Source of the DNA: Cinnamomum chago
Taxonomy: Eukaryota; Streptophyta; Magnoliopsida; Laurales; Lauraceae
Length of the DNA: 64,000 bases
Assembly: GCA_038049695.1 (NCBI GenBank)
Contig: CP142452.1
Location: 72,359,501 to 72,423,500 of the forward strand
Direction: 5' to 3'
In this document: piece after piece, positions 36,677 to 47,694 of the stretch
Layout: each line of letters opens with the position of its first letter
How positions within the stretch are numbered: the first letter of the stretch is position 1
Notes under the pieces: model-generated
The model's database searches: none
What the model was told of the DNA's origin: nothing
The model's input: only the letters and a program-made list of their open reading frames with translations
Position numbers and translations under genes: made by a program

Positions 36677-38836
36677 TCAGGACGACCCAGCCTCGGTGTC
36701 TTCGATGATGACCACTGCAGCATCGGCTGTCGTGACGGCTTCGGAGGAGCCCGGAGCCACGTCGGCAGAGTCCTCTGGCGGGGCAGGAGCAGAAGCTTCC
36801 GGAGGTGGGGAAGTAGGAGTCTCCGGTGGTGGGGAGGTGACAGTCTCGGCAGGAGCTGGGGGCCTAAACTCAGGAGGGTTCAGATATAACGGGTAGTCTT
36901 CTTGGACCCCCATCTTCCTAAGCGCGGCCCGGCAGCCGAGATGAAACTATTGCCGGCTCAGCTCCTTAATCTGGGCGGTGTAACTCCTCCCAGCATCTTC
37001 GGTCCCCTCGAGGAAAGCGGCATCGATCTCTGCCTGTTTCGCCGCAAGGAGTTCCTCCCTCGCTGCTTTCTCTCGCTCCAGTTCGGCCGCCAGCTCAGCC
37101 GACCTCCTCGTCTCGGCGATGAGCCTCTCCTGTGAGGTTATTGATTCTGCTTTCGCTTGGGAGAGCTCACACACCGCCGAGACGACCTGGGCATCCAGCT
37201 CGGCCCTTTTGGCCTCAACTTCCTTTAACTCCTCGCTTCTGGCCGACAAGGCAGCTTCGGCCTGCTCTTTCTCCTCCGCCAAGCGGTTCAGTCGAGCATC
37301 TTCCTCCGCGATCCTGTTTACGACCAGCGGAAGCCTTTGGACAGCCTGCAAGAGACGGACGAAATTTAGCACCGCGCACAGAGAACCTAGTGTAAATCGT
37401 TATTCAAAAATTCAACACTTACCAGGAGGGAGTGCTGCAACGTTCTCATGAGTAGCTGAGAACTGTCCTCTGCCTGGTGCCTCTCCACATCCTTGGGAAG
37501 CGCACAGGCTCGGCAGAGAGTCGTGATCACGGCCGAGTTTCCGACGACCTTGTCCCCGACGTTAAGCGGTCTCCCCGGCCACAGTTCGAGGTCGGGCTTG
37601 AAGGCCTCTGGTTCGACTGAGACTATATCGCGAGGCGATTCGGAGCGCCGATCCAGCAGAGCCTCATCCCGAATTGGCTCCTCTGCTCTGGCCCTCTCCC
37701 TTACGGCCTCGATTTGCCGCGGCCGATCTCCACGGACCGGGGATTTCCCCTTGGCCCTCTTTCTGGGCCTCTCCCTCTCTTCAGCAGCGGGTTGGGCCTC
37801 CGAGACCGTCGGAACGATGGAGGTGCAAGGGGGAGGATCAGCGCTGGGGGCGGCCCTCTGCTCGCCGAACAGGGCCTCTGCCAGGCTTCGGGGCTGGTAA
37901 GTTGGCCGACGCCTCTCCATCTCTTCGTCGTTTGGGGGATTCTCAATCTCCCTTACGGGATTGCTTTCGGCACCAGCAGCCGACGAAGAAGCCTCAGCGC
38001 CCGAAGCGACCCTGCTCGCGTTCTCGGCTAGGGCAAGAACAATCTCTCCAGGTTGACCCGATTTCCGCGTATAGGACGCGTACTTTGGCTCGTACCCTAG
38101 CAAAGAGAAGGCCGCTCTGTTGTAGTGGCCTCGGTACGGGTAGATTTTATTCAGCCAATCTTTGTTCCTCTGCCAACAATCAAGGTGAGCGTCTCGCTTT
38201 CGCTGGTAGAGGCCTGCAAAGGAAAGGAAAAGAAAAAGATCAGAACGGAGCTGGTAAGGACGCAAATCGCAATCCAAAACCCGGTAAAGGGGACAGGGCG
38301 TTACTCGGCGGCGTCCCGAAGGTCCGTGGAACCTGGACTCTCCACGCAGTCTCGGATTCGGCCCCTCCGAACTCCTAATTGCCGGAGACGAACAGTCGAT
38401 CATCTCCAGCGTATTTATTCGAGTCCTCCAAGGCCGTGATGAGGGGGGAACACTTAGCTTTGACCCGGAGATAATAAGTGTTGCCGTCTCGGGTCTTGCA
38501 GAGATCATAAACATCTTCGATGTCATGGACGCCGAGATCGAGTCCTAGGATCTTGTTCAGTTCGGCGACGCCCATGATGATCTTGAAACCGTTGGGCATC
38601 AATTGGCACGGGCAGAGATTCCATGCCCGGAGGCAGGACCTCAGAAGAGGATGAAGGGGGAATCTGACCCCACCTTCAATAATGGCAACGAGGGGGAATG
38701 ACATCCAGCCCTGGCTAAAAACGTAGCCGGATGACCTGTCGGAGGCTTTCACCCGGACGTCCTCCGGGATCTGGAAAGTCCTCTTGAGCTCTGCCAGGGC
38801 CGAATGAGAGTCAATCCAATGACTGAAAGCCCCCAT
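36677..38836 (-). pseudogene. antisense ORF (aORF) of element 1, three exons, two stops
   Basis: Read against gag-pol: exons 38836-38305, 38213-37423 and 37345-36677, with GT-AG borders at the same places and phases as in element 2. The N-terminal half resembles the 'putative gypsy type transposon' domain (Pfam PF04195 from memory), with FPLVAIIEGGVRFPLHPLLR and LMPNGFKIIMGVAELN. The middle is Pro/Arg/Glu-rich and low in complexity. Exon 3 is a Glu/Ala/Lys heptad coiled coil followed by a Pro-rich acidic tail. Two nonsense codons are present, at 38375-38377 and 36947-36949; the frame stays open after each. Function is unknown; a gag-like or regulatory role is only speculation. 663 codons in all. 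Confidence 0.85.
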
Positions 38837-39278
38837 TCCTAAGTCTAAGAAACCCTAACAAAGCTCTAAAGAAGGGGGCAGACAGCGGAAAAGGTGGAGG
38901 ACAGGGGAAATCCTAGAATGAACTAGGTCAGAAATGTAAACAAAAGGAGAGAATCAGAGTAAAGACACTCATAGGCTGACGAAGATGGGGCCGGACAACG
39001 GTGTATCACAGAGCGAATCGGTGGTTCCTTACTGGTTCTAGCAGAAGAAGTTCTAGCAGAGGATGTTTTAGCAGGATCCACAGGCGAAAATGGCCAAGAG
39101 AAACGCCAAAATGAATTTAAAGGACAGGGATGGGCGTCATCCCGGAATTCGAAGCGAGACGCGTGCGAGGTGTCGCCTCGGCTTGCATCGCACGTCGCCT
39201 CAAAATGACAAGGAGGCCTTTCGAACGATGACGCGTGGCGCTGATGGTCCGTCTTCCCATACTAATCATAGCCTCCGC

Positions 39279-39286
39279 ATTTATAA
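39279..39286 (-). promoter_or_regulatory. candidate TATA box for the aORF of element 1
   Basis: TTATAAAT on the minus strand, about 440 bp upstream of the aORF start. The equivalent place in element 2 also has a TATA box, which strengthens the call. Confidence 0.5.
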
Positions 39287-39440
39287 CTCTCTTTATTGCC
39301 TCGGGCGATCGAAACGATGGCGGCGCCTGACGCCAAACCGTCAGAACCCTTGGCTGGAAGGCGCCTGCGAGGTAAATGCCAAACGGCTTCGGAAGACCAC
39401 TCCAGCTCTCAACCTCAAAGCTCGGGTAGCCCAAGAGGTC

Positions 39441-39453
39441 AAGAGCTGGGGGG
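39441..39453 (+). other. polypurine tract of element 1
   Basis: AAGAGCTGGGGGG ends four bases before the 3' LTR. The second element has the near-identical AAGAGATAGGGGG at the same place, so this is the likely plus-strand primer. Confidence 0.85.
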
Positions 39454-39457
39454 CTAT

Positions 39458-40126
39458 TGTGTGGGGACCATCTTGTAGACCGAACCCCGTTCGGTTTCGG
39501 CAGAGCATGTCCATATCGGCCTCGGATATAGACCCTGCATTACTTCGGTTTCGGCACCAGCTGCTAGTATCGGGAAAGTGGTAATCAGTTCGGCCACGTC
39601 ACCCTATTCGGTCTCGGTTACACAGAGTTATGCAATCACATCCGTTGGCCATAACCCTGTCAGGACAGGGCCCAAGAAAGGGATTTGATAGGACCTCAGC
39701 CGCCAACAGATCAGGCCCAATGTCACTCGCATTAAATACAGTGTGAGCTGATCGGACCCTCATTAAATGTAATGGGGGCTGTGATCGGACCCTCATTAAT
39801 GGCTATGTGGGCTGACGAGACCCTAGTCGCATCATGAGGCCCACTGGCACAGGCACCAACACAATCTCTCATATAAGGCAACAGACCATCACCAAAAAGG
39901 GTATGTATTCTCTTACATGCAATCACACTCCTCCTCCTTCTTCTCCGATCACTGCTAACTTAAGCATCGGAGAGCCCTGTGCTGCCCCAGCCAGTGTCCT
40001 TTGACCGCTCTCTTCTCCCCTTTCAAGTCCACCAGACACCTGCCAGACACACAACTCCTCCTCCGGTTCTTTGAGTAAGTCCCTGGAGGCATCCTAATCT
40101 TGTGAGTATATTTTTCTGCACTTACA
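39458..40126 (+). repeat. 3' LTR of element 1
   Basis: 669 bp, about 98% identical to the 5' copy by eye. Most differences are C/T or G/A transitions, as expected of methylated DNA. It ends GCACTTACA and is followed by the CATTC duplication. Confidence 0.95.
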
Positions 40127-40528
40127 CATTCATTAAAAAAAGAATGGATTCTAATAAAACTTCCTTTCACACGAAGTGATTTTCGGTCATCATCATCTTA
40201 ATCTTTTCTTATTTATTTTGACTCCTTCGCGTCTTTGCTACTCTTCCATTGAAACTCCTAAGCTACAAAAGCTTGTTTGTGTAATGCACTGTAAGATCTC
40301 CATTTCCTATTGAGAGTTGCATTGAACAAAATAGCATACTACATAACAAAAATGGGAGTTCTGTTTCCTTGCACAAACGTGACCTAAATTTAAAAGAATG
40401 TGATAGTAATCATGATAAGACTTAAAAGAACTTAAAATTATAATAGCAATAGTTTACTTGCATTTTGAAATAAAATATTCTCCAAAAACAGAGAAAAACT
40501 ATGGAACTACTCTATATTTATAGAGATT

Positions 40529-40774
40529 TCATGGTACATAGGCTTCGTCCTCGAAATCTATGCACAACGGAAAGTCCCCAACTTTTGCAACTTGCAGTTT
40601 TTTAAAAATTTCAGACCACTTGGTTGGAATGATGACCTTGAGCTTCTCAGCCATAAACAATTCAAGAAAACTTTTCCTACTTTCCCTGGAGTACAAAACT
40701 GCGGCCAAGGTGATGTAGTGTTTGATACCCTGGTTGAGTGCAATGGAATGTACACATTTACAGAATAATTGCAC
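40529..40774 (-). pseudogene. short open frame, possible cystatin-like fragment
   Basis: An 81-codon minus-strand frame. The pattern GIKHYITLAAV, then a Lys/Ser-rich strand, then FKKLQVAKVGDFP recalls the end of plant cystatins (YITLEA...FKxLQxFxxxGD). The central QxVxG inhibitory motif is absent and no partner exon was found. The resemblance is by eye from memory and weak; it may equally be chance. If real, it is a decayed fragment. Confidence 0.2.
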
Positions 40775-41305
40775 ACTGTCAAAGGTTGTAATATGTAATG
40801 AACAATATGCAATTAAAGAAATTAAAAGGGAAACAAAAGGATATGTAACCTGATTTTAATTAGATAAAAGTTTTCATATTATCGCGGTTATATTCAGAGT
40901 AGGGATGGCAATGAGTTGGGTAAAATGAGTGACTCGCATCAATTTATTCTCATTATGGGTGAATTTGATATTTTCTTCTTCTGCGGTTGAGCAGGGTATT
41001 TATTTAAAGAGTATAACCTCAGTTCAGTTGAGTTTGTGGTGGGTTTTGATTTTTGCAGCCTGGAGTATATTTTAATAGGCTATTACACATGTATGCCTTG
41101 TAGTATTTATTATAGAGCATGTTTAATATCACAAATCATGAATTCATCATAGATTGAGTCCAGTGTATTTCAACTTCTCTTCATACAAGCATGAAAGTGT
41201 TAAATCATGAACAAGTGATCAACTGGATGGTAGACCTTGATTTAACTATAGTGTAAATTGGTTCACTAGTAAGGTGGCAGGATTATCTTGAGCTTTAGGA
41301 TTTAT

Positions 41306-41509
41306 TTAGATGGTGGACCAATGGAGTGATTTCTTTTCTGTTTCCTCATTTGATGCAGATTCCATCTTTATCTCCTCTGCCCTGTGAGCCCAGTCTTCAT
41401 GATAAGGATAACCACTGCCAGCTGCCTCTGGAATGGTGAGCTTATTGCCATGAGAATGATGCATCATACCTTGACTACAGTAATAATTCTCAACCCCAAG
41501 TACGAACAA
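41306..41509 (-). other. unrecognised short open frame (67 codons)
   Basis: The translated frame has a plausible amino-acid mix, with a His/Glu/Lys-rich C-terminal part (PYHEDWAHRAEEIKMES). It has no recognisable domain and no clear partner exon. It could be the last exon of an unknown gene, a relic or chance. No function is proposed. Confidence 0.15.
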
Positions 41510-42104
41510 GCACGAGTCATCACCACGTGTGATACCATCACAAGAATATCATCACATAGAGATGGGACAGTTGCTGTTTGTAACTTTGTGATGTGTTCTG
41601 CTACAGATGGCACACACCCACAAAAATCCAATCAAACCCCATTATTCATCTGCCATAAAAGCCATGGCTCTCATTGCATAATTTCAAAACCTTGCTGGTT
41701 TGGTCATTGAGAAAGATTGCTGGGAACTGCAGAAAGTTGGCTTCATTATTTATTTTGAGGTGGAGAGGAGAATGGATGGAAAAGCTGAGTGAAGCATTGA
41801 ATTGATGAATGAGGACAGAGACGTCTAACGACAGCACTTCCCTCTCCTTTTTTCTTTAACATTAACTTTCTCCAAGTTGACTGAATTGAATGCTTTAGTA
41901 TAATGATGACACCTTGCTAATAATGCTCCCATTTGTAAGTGCTCCAAAAACTCACCCAAGTGACATGAATATCCATTCTAGGACTAAGAGTGGGGGGAAT
42001 GTGACCCAAGTTCGATGATCGATGATCCAACCTGAACATTATTATAGGGAGGGGTGCCTTGACAAAAATGAAGGAATTGATACATAGGAATATGTTTGTT
42101 AAAG

Positions 42105-42674
42105 TAGGGCTGTCAATATGCTACATGACTCGTTAACACGACATGAACCTACACGGTATTAACGGATTCGAGTGGAGGTCTTAATGAGTTTGGGTTGTTA
42201 ATGGGTCAAATCCGTTAACACGTTAAGTTAATGGGTCGTGTAAACTCGTTAACACGTTAAGTTAATGGTTCGTAGACGAATTAAACAAGTAACCCGTTAA
42301 CAACCCGCTTAACCTGATAAAACTTTTTAAGTTCCTAAGTGTAGTTAGAATTAATTTATATTCATAAAGAAAAAATTGAGATTTATTGTTTTATAGTGGG
42401 GTTTTAGGTGAGATCTACTCGAACACTTACAGTTTCGTGTTGCTTATATATATTTTTCTCCTTATATATTTTTGTATTGATTTTCTTTTAATTTTTGAAA
42501 TAACTTAATTACTTAACGGGTTGGGTTGTGTAACCTGTTAAATTAACGGATCGTGTTTGGGTTGGATTTTTTGACCGATTAAGTTAACGGGTTGTGTACG
42601 GGTTGAGGTGATTTTAACACGAATCCGTTAATCTGTAATCCGAATTCGTTAACACGACACGATTGACAGTCCTA
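42105..42674. mobile_element. 570 bp MITE with TAGGGCTGTCAAT termini
   Basis: The left end TAGGGCTGTCAAT and the right end ATTGACAGTCCTA are inverted repeats over 13 bp with one mismatch. Interior motifs (CGTTAACACG, GGGTTG, AACGGGT) recur in both orientations, giving strong self-complementarity. It is the same family as the diverged copy at about 21,264-21,897. No clear 8 bp duplication remains, so hAT membership is suggested by the ends only. Confidence 0.75.
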
Positions 42675-44503
42675 AATTAAATTCAGAAATAATTATATTA
42701 ATCTTACTTGTTTATATAAACCTCATTTATATTGGAAAATTCTTGAAAAATATTATTTCACTTTGGCTTATGACATGAAATGACTTTTCTCCTCCTGAAT
42801 TTTCTCTCATCGTGGCAAATCTCAACTTAAAATTGCTATTATGTTGGGCTGCTTGTTACTATTGTTGTTCATGTGAATTCTCTCAGGGCCCATCAAATTA
42901 TAGAGACTCCCTCAGTTTAACAGCACCAACCATGAAAATACATCTATCCGTACGAGGGAGTGTTTCATATCATAGAGAGTAAAAGCATGTTATATTTTTA
43001 CAGCCTGCAGGAGTGACCCCCAATTCATGCTATGAATGGATGGGAGCAGGGTCACACCCATAAAACCGCGGTGCGCTCCCAAAATCTACTTGTAAACTTC
43101 AAGTTCACTTAAAAAAAATCCAATAGGAAACTTGGATTCACCCTCAAAATCCACATGAAAATTCTTAGTTAGAGCCCACAACCAAACTACCTATTAGGCC
43201 CGCACTTCTTAAAAAAAAATCCTAAATCCACCGCTGCATGTGATAGAATCATTTGCACACAAAGAGAAAGGACCCAAGATTGCCCTCTTGGTAGTTGGGT
43301 GATCAGAACTGAGACCCAACCACCGAGCTACCACTTTGTTCTCACCACATTTAGTAGCTTTGATCATGGCTTTTATGCAAATTTATCACATAAAAAATAA
43401 TTACACGTGGATAGTGCATGATTTTCAATCTTAACTGTCGACAAAACTAAAATTGCTCTAAATTAAAGATGTTAGTCGAAAATAGTCCAACTATTTTTGG
43501 TATTTTTGTTGTTTTTTAAAAACTCGTTCATGTGTTAGGCCCATTATTGTATAAATAAAATAATTAAAATTATAATATTTGAGAAAAATAATACTAATTA
43601 TCAAAAAGTACCCAACAAAAGCTGAGAATATTTTGACCAAAACAGAAAAAGCTGAAAATATACGAGGACCCACTTGAGATGTTTTGAGAACGTGGACCCC
43701 ACATGTCACAGGTACAACAACAGTACGAAGGTTAAGGTACGAACTCGATGCACAAAGGACTCTGGAGGATACGATTTCCTGTACTCCCGCATCTCATTGA
43801 CTCTTTTTATCTGATTAAAGTCATATCACTGATAAAAGCTTTACATTCGTCCGCGGCTGTTTGGGTAGGTCTGGACAAGCACCAGATGCGCACGCGCCCA
43901 CCTTGTGTACTTGTGCAACTTTGGAGGTATTCGTAGAGGGGCCATGTTGGTTTGCACTTTCTAACTGCCCTGCCATAAGCAATAAATTCCCAAATAAGGG
44001 TTCATTTGGGCATGCTTTGGAAGTTCAATTGGACTCATCCTGAGTCTCTTTTTATTTTTTGTTTTTTCATTCTTTTTCTTCTTCTTTGTATGAGAGGGTT
44101 TCTAATTTTTTAAACTCGACTAATTTCTTCGAACACAGGAAAAAGTTGGATAAACATTTATATAGTCCCAAGGTGGTAGTACTAGTGGACTCAGCTGAGT
44201 TGACATATATTCAAATGGCACTAGCCACCAAGGGTTGGGTGGGTTCGATTTCGAGTGTCATAAGAACTATTAGTCATATGCATATATGCCCAATTCGAAC
44301 CCCCCTATTTGTTAATGAGGTAAAAAAGGTAAGCTTAAAAGGGTCAAGTGGAAACCTAAGCAGTCATATTGGTGGGTCAGAGTTTGATGAACTACGTTAA
44401 ACTTAGAGGGCCTGTTTATTTGTAAAGTTGTTTTTAGGCATCTAAGGTAAGTGGAGGTGGACAATGCAAAATATACAATTATTTTAGTTAAAAATAAGCT
44501 AAT
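42675..44503. other. spacer, no gene recognised
   Basis: AT-rich sequence. Near 43,049-43,237 its right end, read on the minus strand, gives CAGCGGTGGATTTAGG, similar to the termini of the hAT MITE at 20,204; this may be a decayed member of that family. An open frame at 44,059-44,400 has no recognisable domain. Confidence 0.4.
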
Positions 44504-44702
44504 TGTTATAAAATATGGATCTTGGGTAGATGCTCACTTAAAATAAGTTAGAGTTAGAATTAGGGTTCCTCTCTTATGAGGTTACATTGCCTATAAATAG
44601 GCTCTCTCCCCTTGTATTTGTATACACATATAATGAGATAATAAAAAGACTCTCTTTTCTCCCTCCTAATCTTCTTTCTCTTGGTCTCGCTCTTTTCTAA
44701 CA
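44504..44702 (+). repeat. 5' LTR of the copia element (199 bp)
   Basis: It starts TGTTA and is taken to end TAACA, perfect inverted termini. CTATAAATAGG at 44591-44601 is a good TATA box. The right end is inferred, because the rest of the 3' LTR lies outside the window and no primer-binding site was recognised. Confidence 0.75.
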
Positions 44703-44730
44703 CAGCCGTCTTATTACCCAAAAAGAAGAG

Positions 44731-44960
44731 AAATCCTTCCCTGCATGGATTTTCATGGCAAAATCCTTCCATGCACGGATTTCCATCGTGAAATCCTTCT
44801 CAGCGCGGATTTCCATCGTAAATTCCTTGTGCAGATTCCTTCCTAACACGGATTTTCATCGCAGATTCCTTCCTAGCGCGGATTTTCATCGCGGATTCCC
44901 TGTACGGATTCCTTCCCAGCATGAGTTTTCATCGAGGAATCTTTCCTAGCGCGGATTTCA
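44731..44960. repeat. 30 bp tandem repeats in the copia leader
   Basis: About seven units of 30 bp, with two partial units of 12-13 bp. The consensus is built around TCCTTCCTAGCGCGGATTTTC followed by ATCGC, with substitutions between copies. It sits directly downstream of the 5' LTR. Confidence 0.85.
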
Positions 44961-45420
44961 TAAAAATGTAATATTTTTCTTTAAATACGGTAAGTAGTAT
45001 CTAAGCCATTCTCCAAAATCAATTTATTAGAATGCATGCAACTAGTTTATAATGCTTGTTTACATTAATTATAGTGTTTGATTATTGTTCATCTTCTTGC
45101 ATAATTTTTCTTGTAGTTTAAATTTATCAATACTATGAATACTATGAATGGATCAGAAAATAGAACCAGAAGTTCTAAATCTGAACCTAAAGTTCACCGA
45201 TCTATAGACCGGCAGTCCTGAAAGTTGGAATACTGATATGAACCTGTAGATTCATATCCATAAATCAAAACTTGCAGTTTTTTTGTTCAAATCCAAATAA
45301 ATTATAAGACCATGAAATTAAACATGAAAATGTGACAGAACCAGAAGTTCTGATAATTTGTTAGAACCAGAAGTTCTACTTGAACATTTGACAGAACCTG
45401 AAGTTCTAATCTCATGCGTT

Positions 45421-45684
45421 ATGAACCTGAAGTTCTAAATCAAGCCTAAAGTCTTGACAGAACCAGCAGTTCTGATTCTCAAAGTTATGAACCTGAAGTT
45501 CTAAATCAAGCCTGAAGTCTTGATAAAATCAGTAGTTCTGATTCTCAAAGTTATGAACCTGAAGTTCTAAATCAAGCCTGAAGTCTTGACAGAACCAACA
45601 GTTCTGATTCTCAAAGTTGAGAACCTGATATTCCAACTTTTCATTAGCCAACTTATTTGTCTATGCTTACTAGTTCTAATTCAT
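45421..45684. repeat. 66 bp tandem repeats in the copia internal region
   Basis: Units begin ATGAACCTGAAGTTCTAAAT at 45421, 45487 and 45553, with a diverged fourth from 45619. Weaker related fragments lie on both sides (about 45,160-45,420 and 45,690-45,770). All three frames hit stops, so the array is not coding. Confidence 0.85.
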
Positions 45685-46227
45685 GTTTTATGAACCTGAA
45701 TTCTAATTCAAGCAGAACCAGTCGTTCTGATTCTTAAAGTTGAGAACCTGATGTTTCAACTTCTCATTGATCGACCTATCCCACATGATCTGTGAGGTCC
45801 CGCCCTTGGTGGGCCCTCTAAATGCTAATTTATAGACTAATTAATCCTAATTTATGCTAATCTATGTTAATTATTGGCTAATCTTTGCTAATTACTACTA
45901 ATCTTTGCTAATCTTTGCTAATCTTGGCTAATTACCATTTATTTGTGCTAATTAGGGGTTGATAGAGAGATTAGTTAGATTTTCCTAAGTTAGTTAGATT
46001 AGCTTAGTGGGTTAGTATTTTTAATTAGTTGGGTGTTTGTGTTTAACCTAGGCTATTAGTGCTAGTTAGGTCCTCAATAGGGTTTAATTAATTAATTAAA
46101 GTTGGGTTAGTGCAAAAGGTGCCCCTCTCTAGAAGCTTCTTACCAAATGACAAGCTTACCCCTAACCCTAACCCTAACCACATGGAAATCCTAAGGCTAA
46201 TTTGGTCCTTAATCACTCCCACCTAAG

Positions 46228-46237
46228 CTATAAAACC
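46228..46237 (+). promoter_or_regulatory. TATA box of the large solo LTR
   Basis: GCTATAAAAC, about 440 bp into the LTR and followed by C-rich and CT-rich leader sequence. It supports a plus-strand orientation for this LTR. Confidence 0.55.
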
Positions 46238-46358
46238 TCTCTTATCCCAAGGAGAACCCTAATCCTAAATCAGCCCCCATCCCAAGACAAATTCACTATT
46301 CCATAGCAACTCTCCTCTCCTCCCTCTCAATCCTTCCCTACGGATGAGCCATTGCTAC

Positions 46359-47036
46359 TGTAAGTGCCTAAAAATTACGGACTTAGGTAATCGAGGATCA
46401 AGCTCCTGATTTGTGGTTTTAAAGGGAATAAAGGGAAAGGATCGAGTCTCCAGTCACCTGAAAGGAAGGAAACAACGGTCAGAGACCCTGGCTATGGGTA
46501 GCCGAAGGCCCTCCGACGATCAAGTCAGTGTATGAACTGGAAGAGAATGGAGAAAAGCCAGCTTATGGAGGGGAGGATCATGCGTACCTTGTAAGGCTTT
46601 CCTTCATGTAATATATAGACGTGAGGGTCATCATGGTACTGTCCACATGAAGGGATGAGAGTCCCATCAGCGTGTATTCGTACCTCTTGAGTGGGGGTAG
46701 GTGAAAAAGGGGGTGTCCCATCGGATCATCATCCCATACCTATGGACCTGAGATAAGGCGTGCTTCTTATCTGGGTTTGGCACCCACTCTGTCTGTCAGC
46801 TTGCCGTCCGTCGTGGCAGTGCATTTATGGCCGCATTTATGACTGAGTGACAGGAGCCGAGGTCAGGCAGAGGCTGAGACCGAGATTGGAGCCTGTGACG
46901 TGGCCACCGAGACACGATTCATGGTTCCCCCGAGATGGCGCTACGGCCGACCTCACGTGGTTTCCGAGATAAAGGTTAAACCGAGACTGGGGATGGGCCC
47001 CCGTTCGAATTAGTGAGCATAAAACGACCCCACACA
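46359..47036 (-). repeat. 3' LTR of element 2
   Basis: 678 bp; read on the minus strand it begins TGTGTGGGG and ends GCACTTACA, the same termini as element 1. TATATAT near 46,611-46,617 (minus strand) is a plausible TATA box. Confidence 0.95.
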
Positions 47037-47040
47037 ATTG

Positions 47041-47053
47041 CCCCCTATCTCTT
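47041..47053 (-). other. polypurine tract of element 2
   Basis: On the minus strand AAGAGATAGGGGG lies four bases from the 3' LTR, matching the tract of element 1 in sequence and spacing. Confidence 0.85.
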
Positions 47054-47359
47054 GGCCTCTTGGGGCCCGCCCGAGGTCGGGAGATAAGACTCGGAAGTGA
47101 TGGGGCTGTCTTTTCGTATCCTGCTTTTATGGGATCCTCATCATGATGCCCTTTCGCCTGCCCTAGGCAACGAATAGGGTGTCATAATTGCCTTGCTATG
47201 GTAGGCACGTGGGACGTCGTTTCGTATGACCGAAGTGATAAATATCGTACCAGAGGCGTGATGAGAGATGGACCGTCGCTGCCACGTGGAGCTGTTCGAA
47301 TGGCTGCTCACCGGGATCGAAGTAATGCGCTGGCAAGGTAATTAAGAAGGTGCGTCGCT

Positions 47360-47367
47360 TTATAAAA
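47360..47367 (+). promoter_or_regulatory. candidate TATA box for the aORF of element 2
   Basis: TTATAAAA, about 335 bp upstream of the aORF start and inside the element rather than in its LTR. A pyrimidine-rich leader follows. Element 1 has an equivalent motif upstream of its aORF. Confidence 0.55.
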
Positions 47368-47694
47368 CGAAAACGCCCCTTGCTCCTTCCTCTTTTACCC
47401 TAATCGTTTGTCTGAGAAGGAGACCCCGCTGAAGCGCAGGAGAACGTATTGCTGAATACCTCGCTGCAACTTCGCCCAAGCCAGAGGACCACCGAACCTG
47501 GAGATCTCCTCCTCTGCTTCCTACATCCCGTCTTCTTGTCTTCCGCAGTCCCTCTTGCCCTTTCTGTGAGTTCCTCTCTGTCTCTGCTACTCCTTCGCAC
47601 CCCTCCTTTCCTTTGTTTTCAGAGGGTTTTTGGCCTTTTAGGGTTTTTCCAGTTTTTCGCCTCTTTTTTCTTGCTTTTTAACCTTCTAGGAAAG

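Larger units (their letters stand above)
29105..40126 (+). mobile_element. complete Ty3/gypsy retrotransposon, Tat type (element 1)
   Basis: An 11,022 bp element bounded by LTRs beginning TG and ending CA, with a perfect 5 bp target duplication CATTC (29100-29104 and 40127-40131). Order: 5' LTR, primer site, gag-pol frame with a second RNase H before integrase, 57 bp tandem array, antisense spliced ORF, polypurine tract, 3' LTR. The second RNase H and the antisense ORF place it in the non-chromovirus Tat group of plant gypsy elements. The LTRs differ by about 12 substitutions and one 3 bp indel by eye (about 98% identical), so insertion is fairly recent. gag-pol and the antisense ORF both carry nonsense codons, so it is non-autonomous now. 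Confidence 0.95.
40132..42104. other. AT-rich spacer with two doubtful minus-strand fragments
   Basis: No complete gene. Apart from two short minus-strand open frames listed separately, nothing beyond A/T-rich spacer sequence was recognised. Confidence 0.45.

Noticed and set aside
43300-43345. Minus-strand tRNA-like GTAGCTCGGTGGTTGGGT
   Set aside because: Only an A-box-like match; no anticodon stem or T-loop at the right spacing.
44180-44265. tRNA- or SINE-like box (GGGTTCGATTTCG after a possible A box)
   Set aside because: No cloverleaf could be built and no poly-A tail or duplication was seen.
44059-44400. 113-codon plus-strand frame
   Set aside because: No recognisable domain or coding bias, and it overlaps the tRNA-like stretch; likely chance.
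44731-44960. 30 bp direct repeats as a CRISPR-like array
   Set aside because: Units are contiguous without unique spacers, and this is plant retrotransposon leader sequence.
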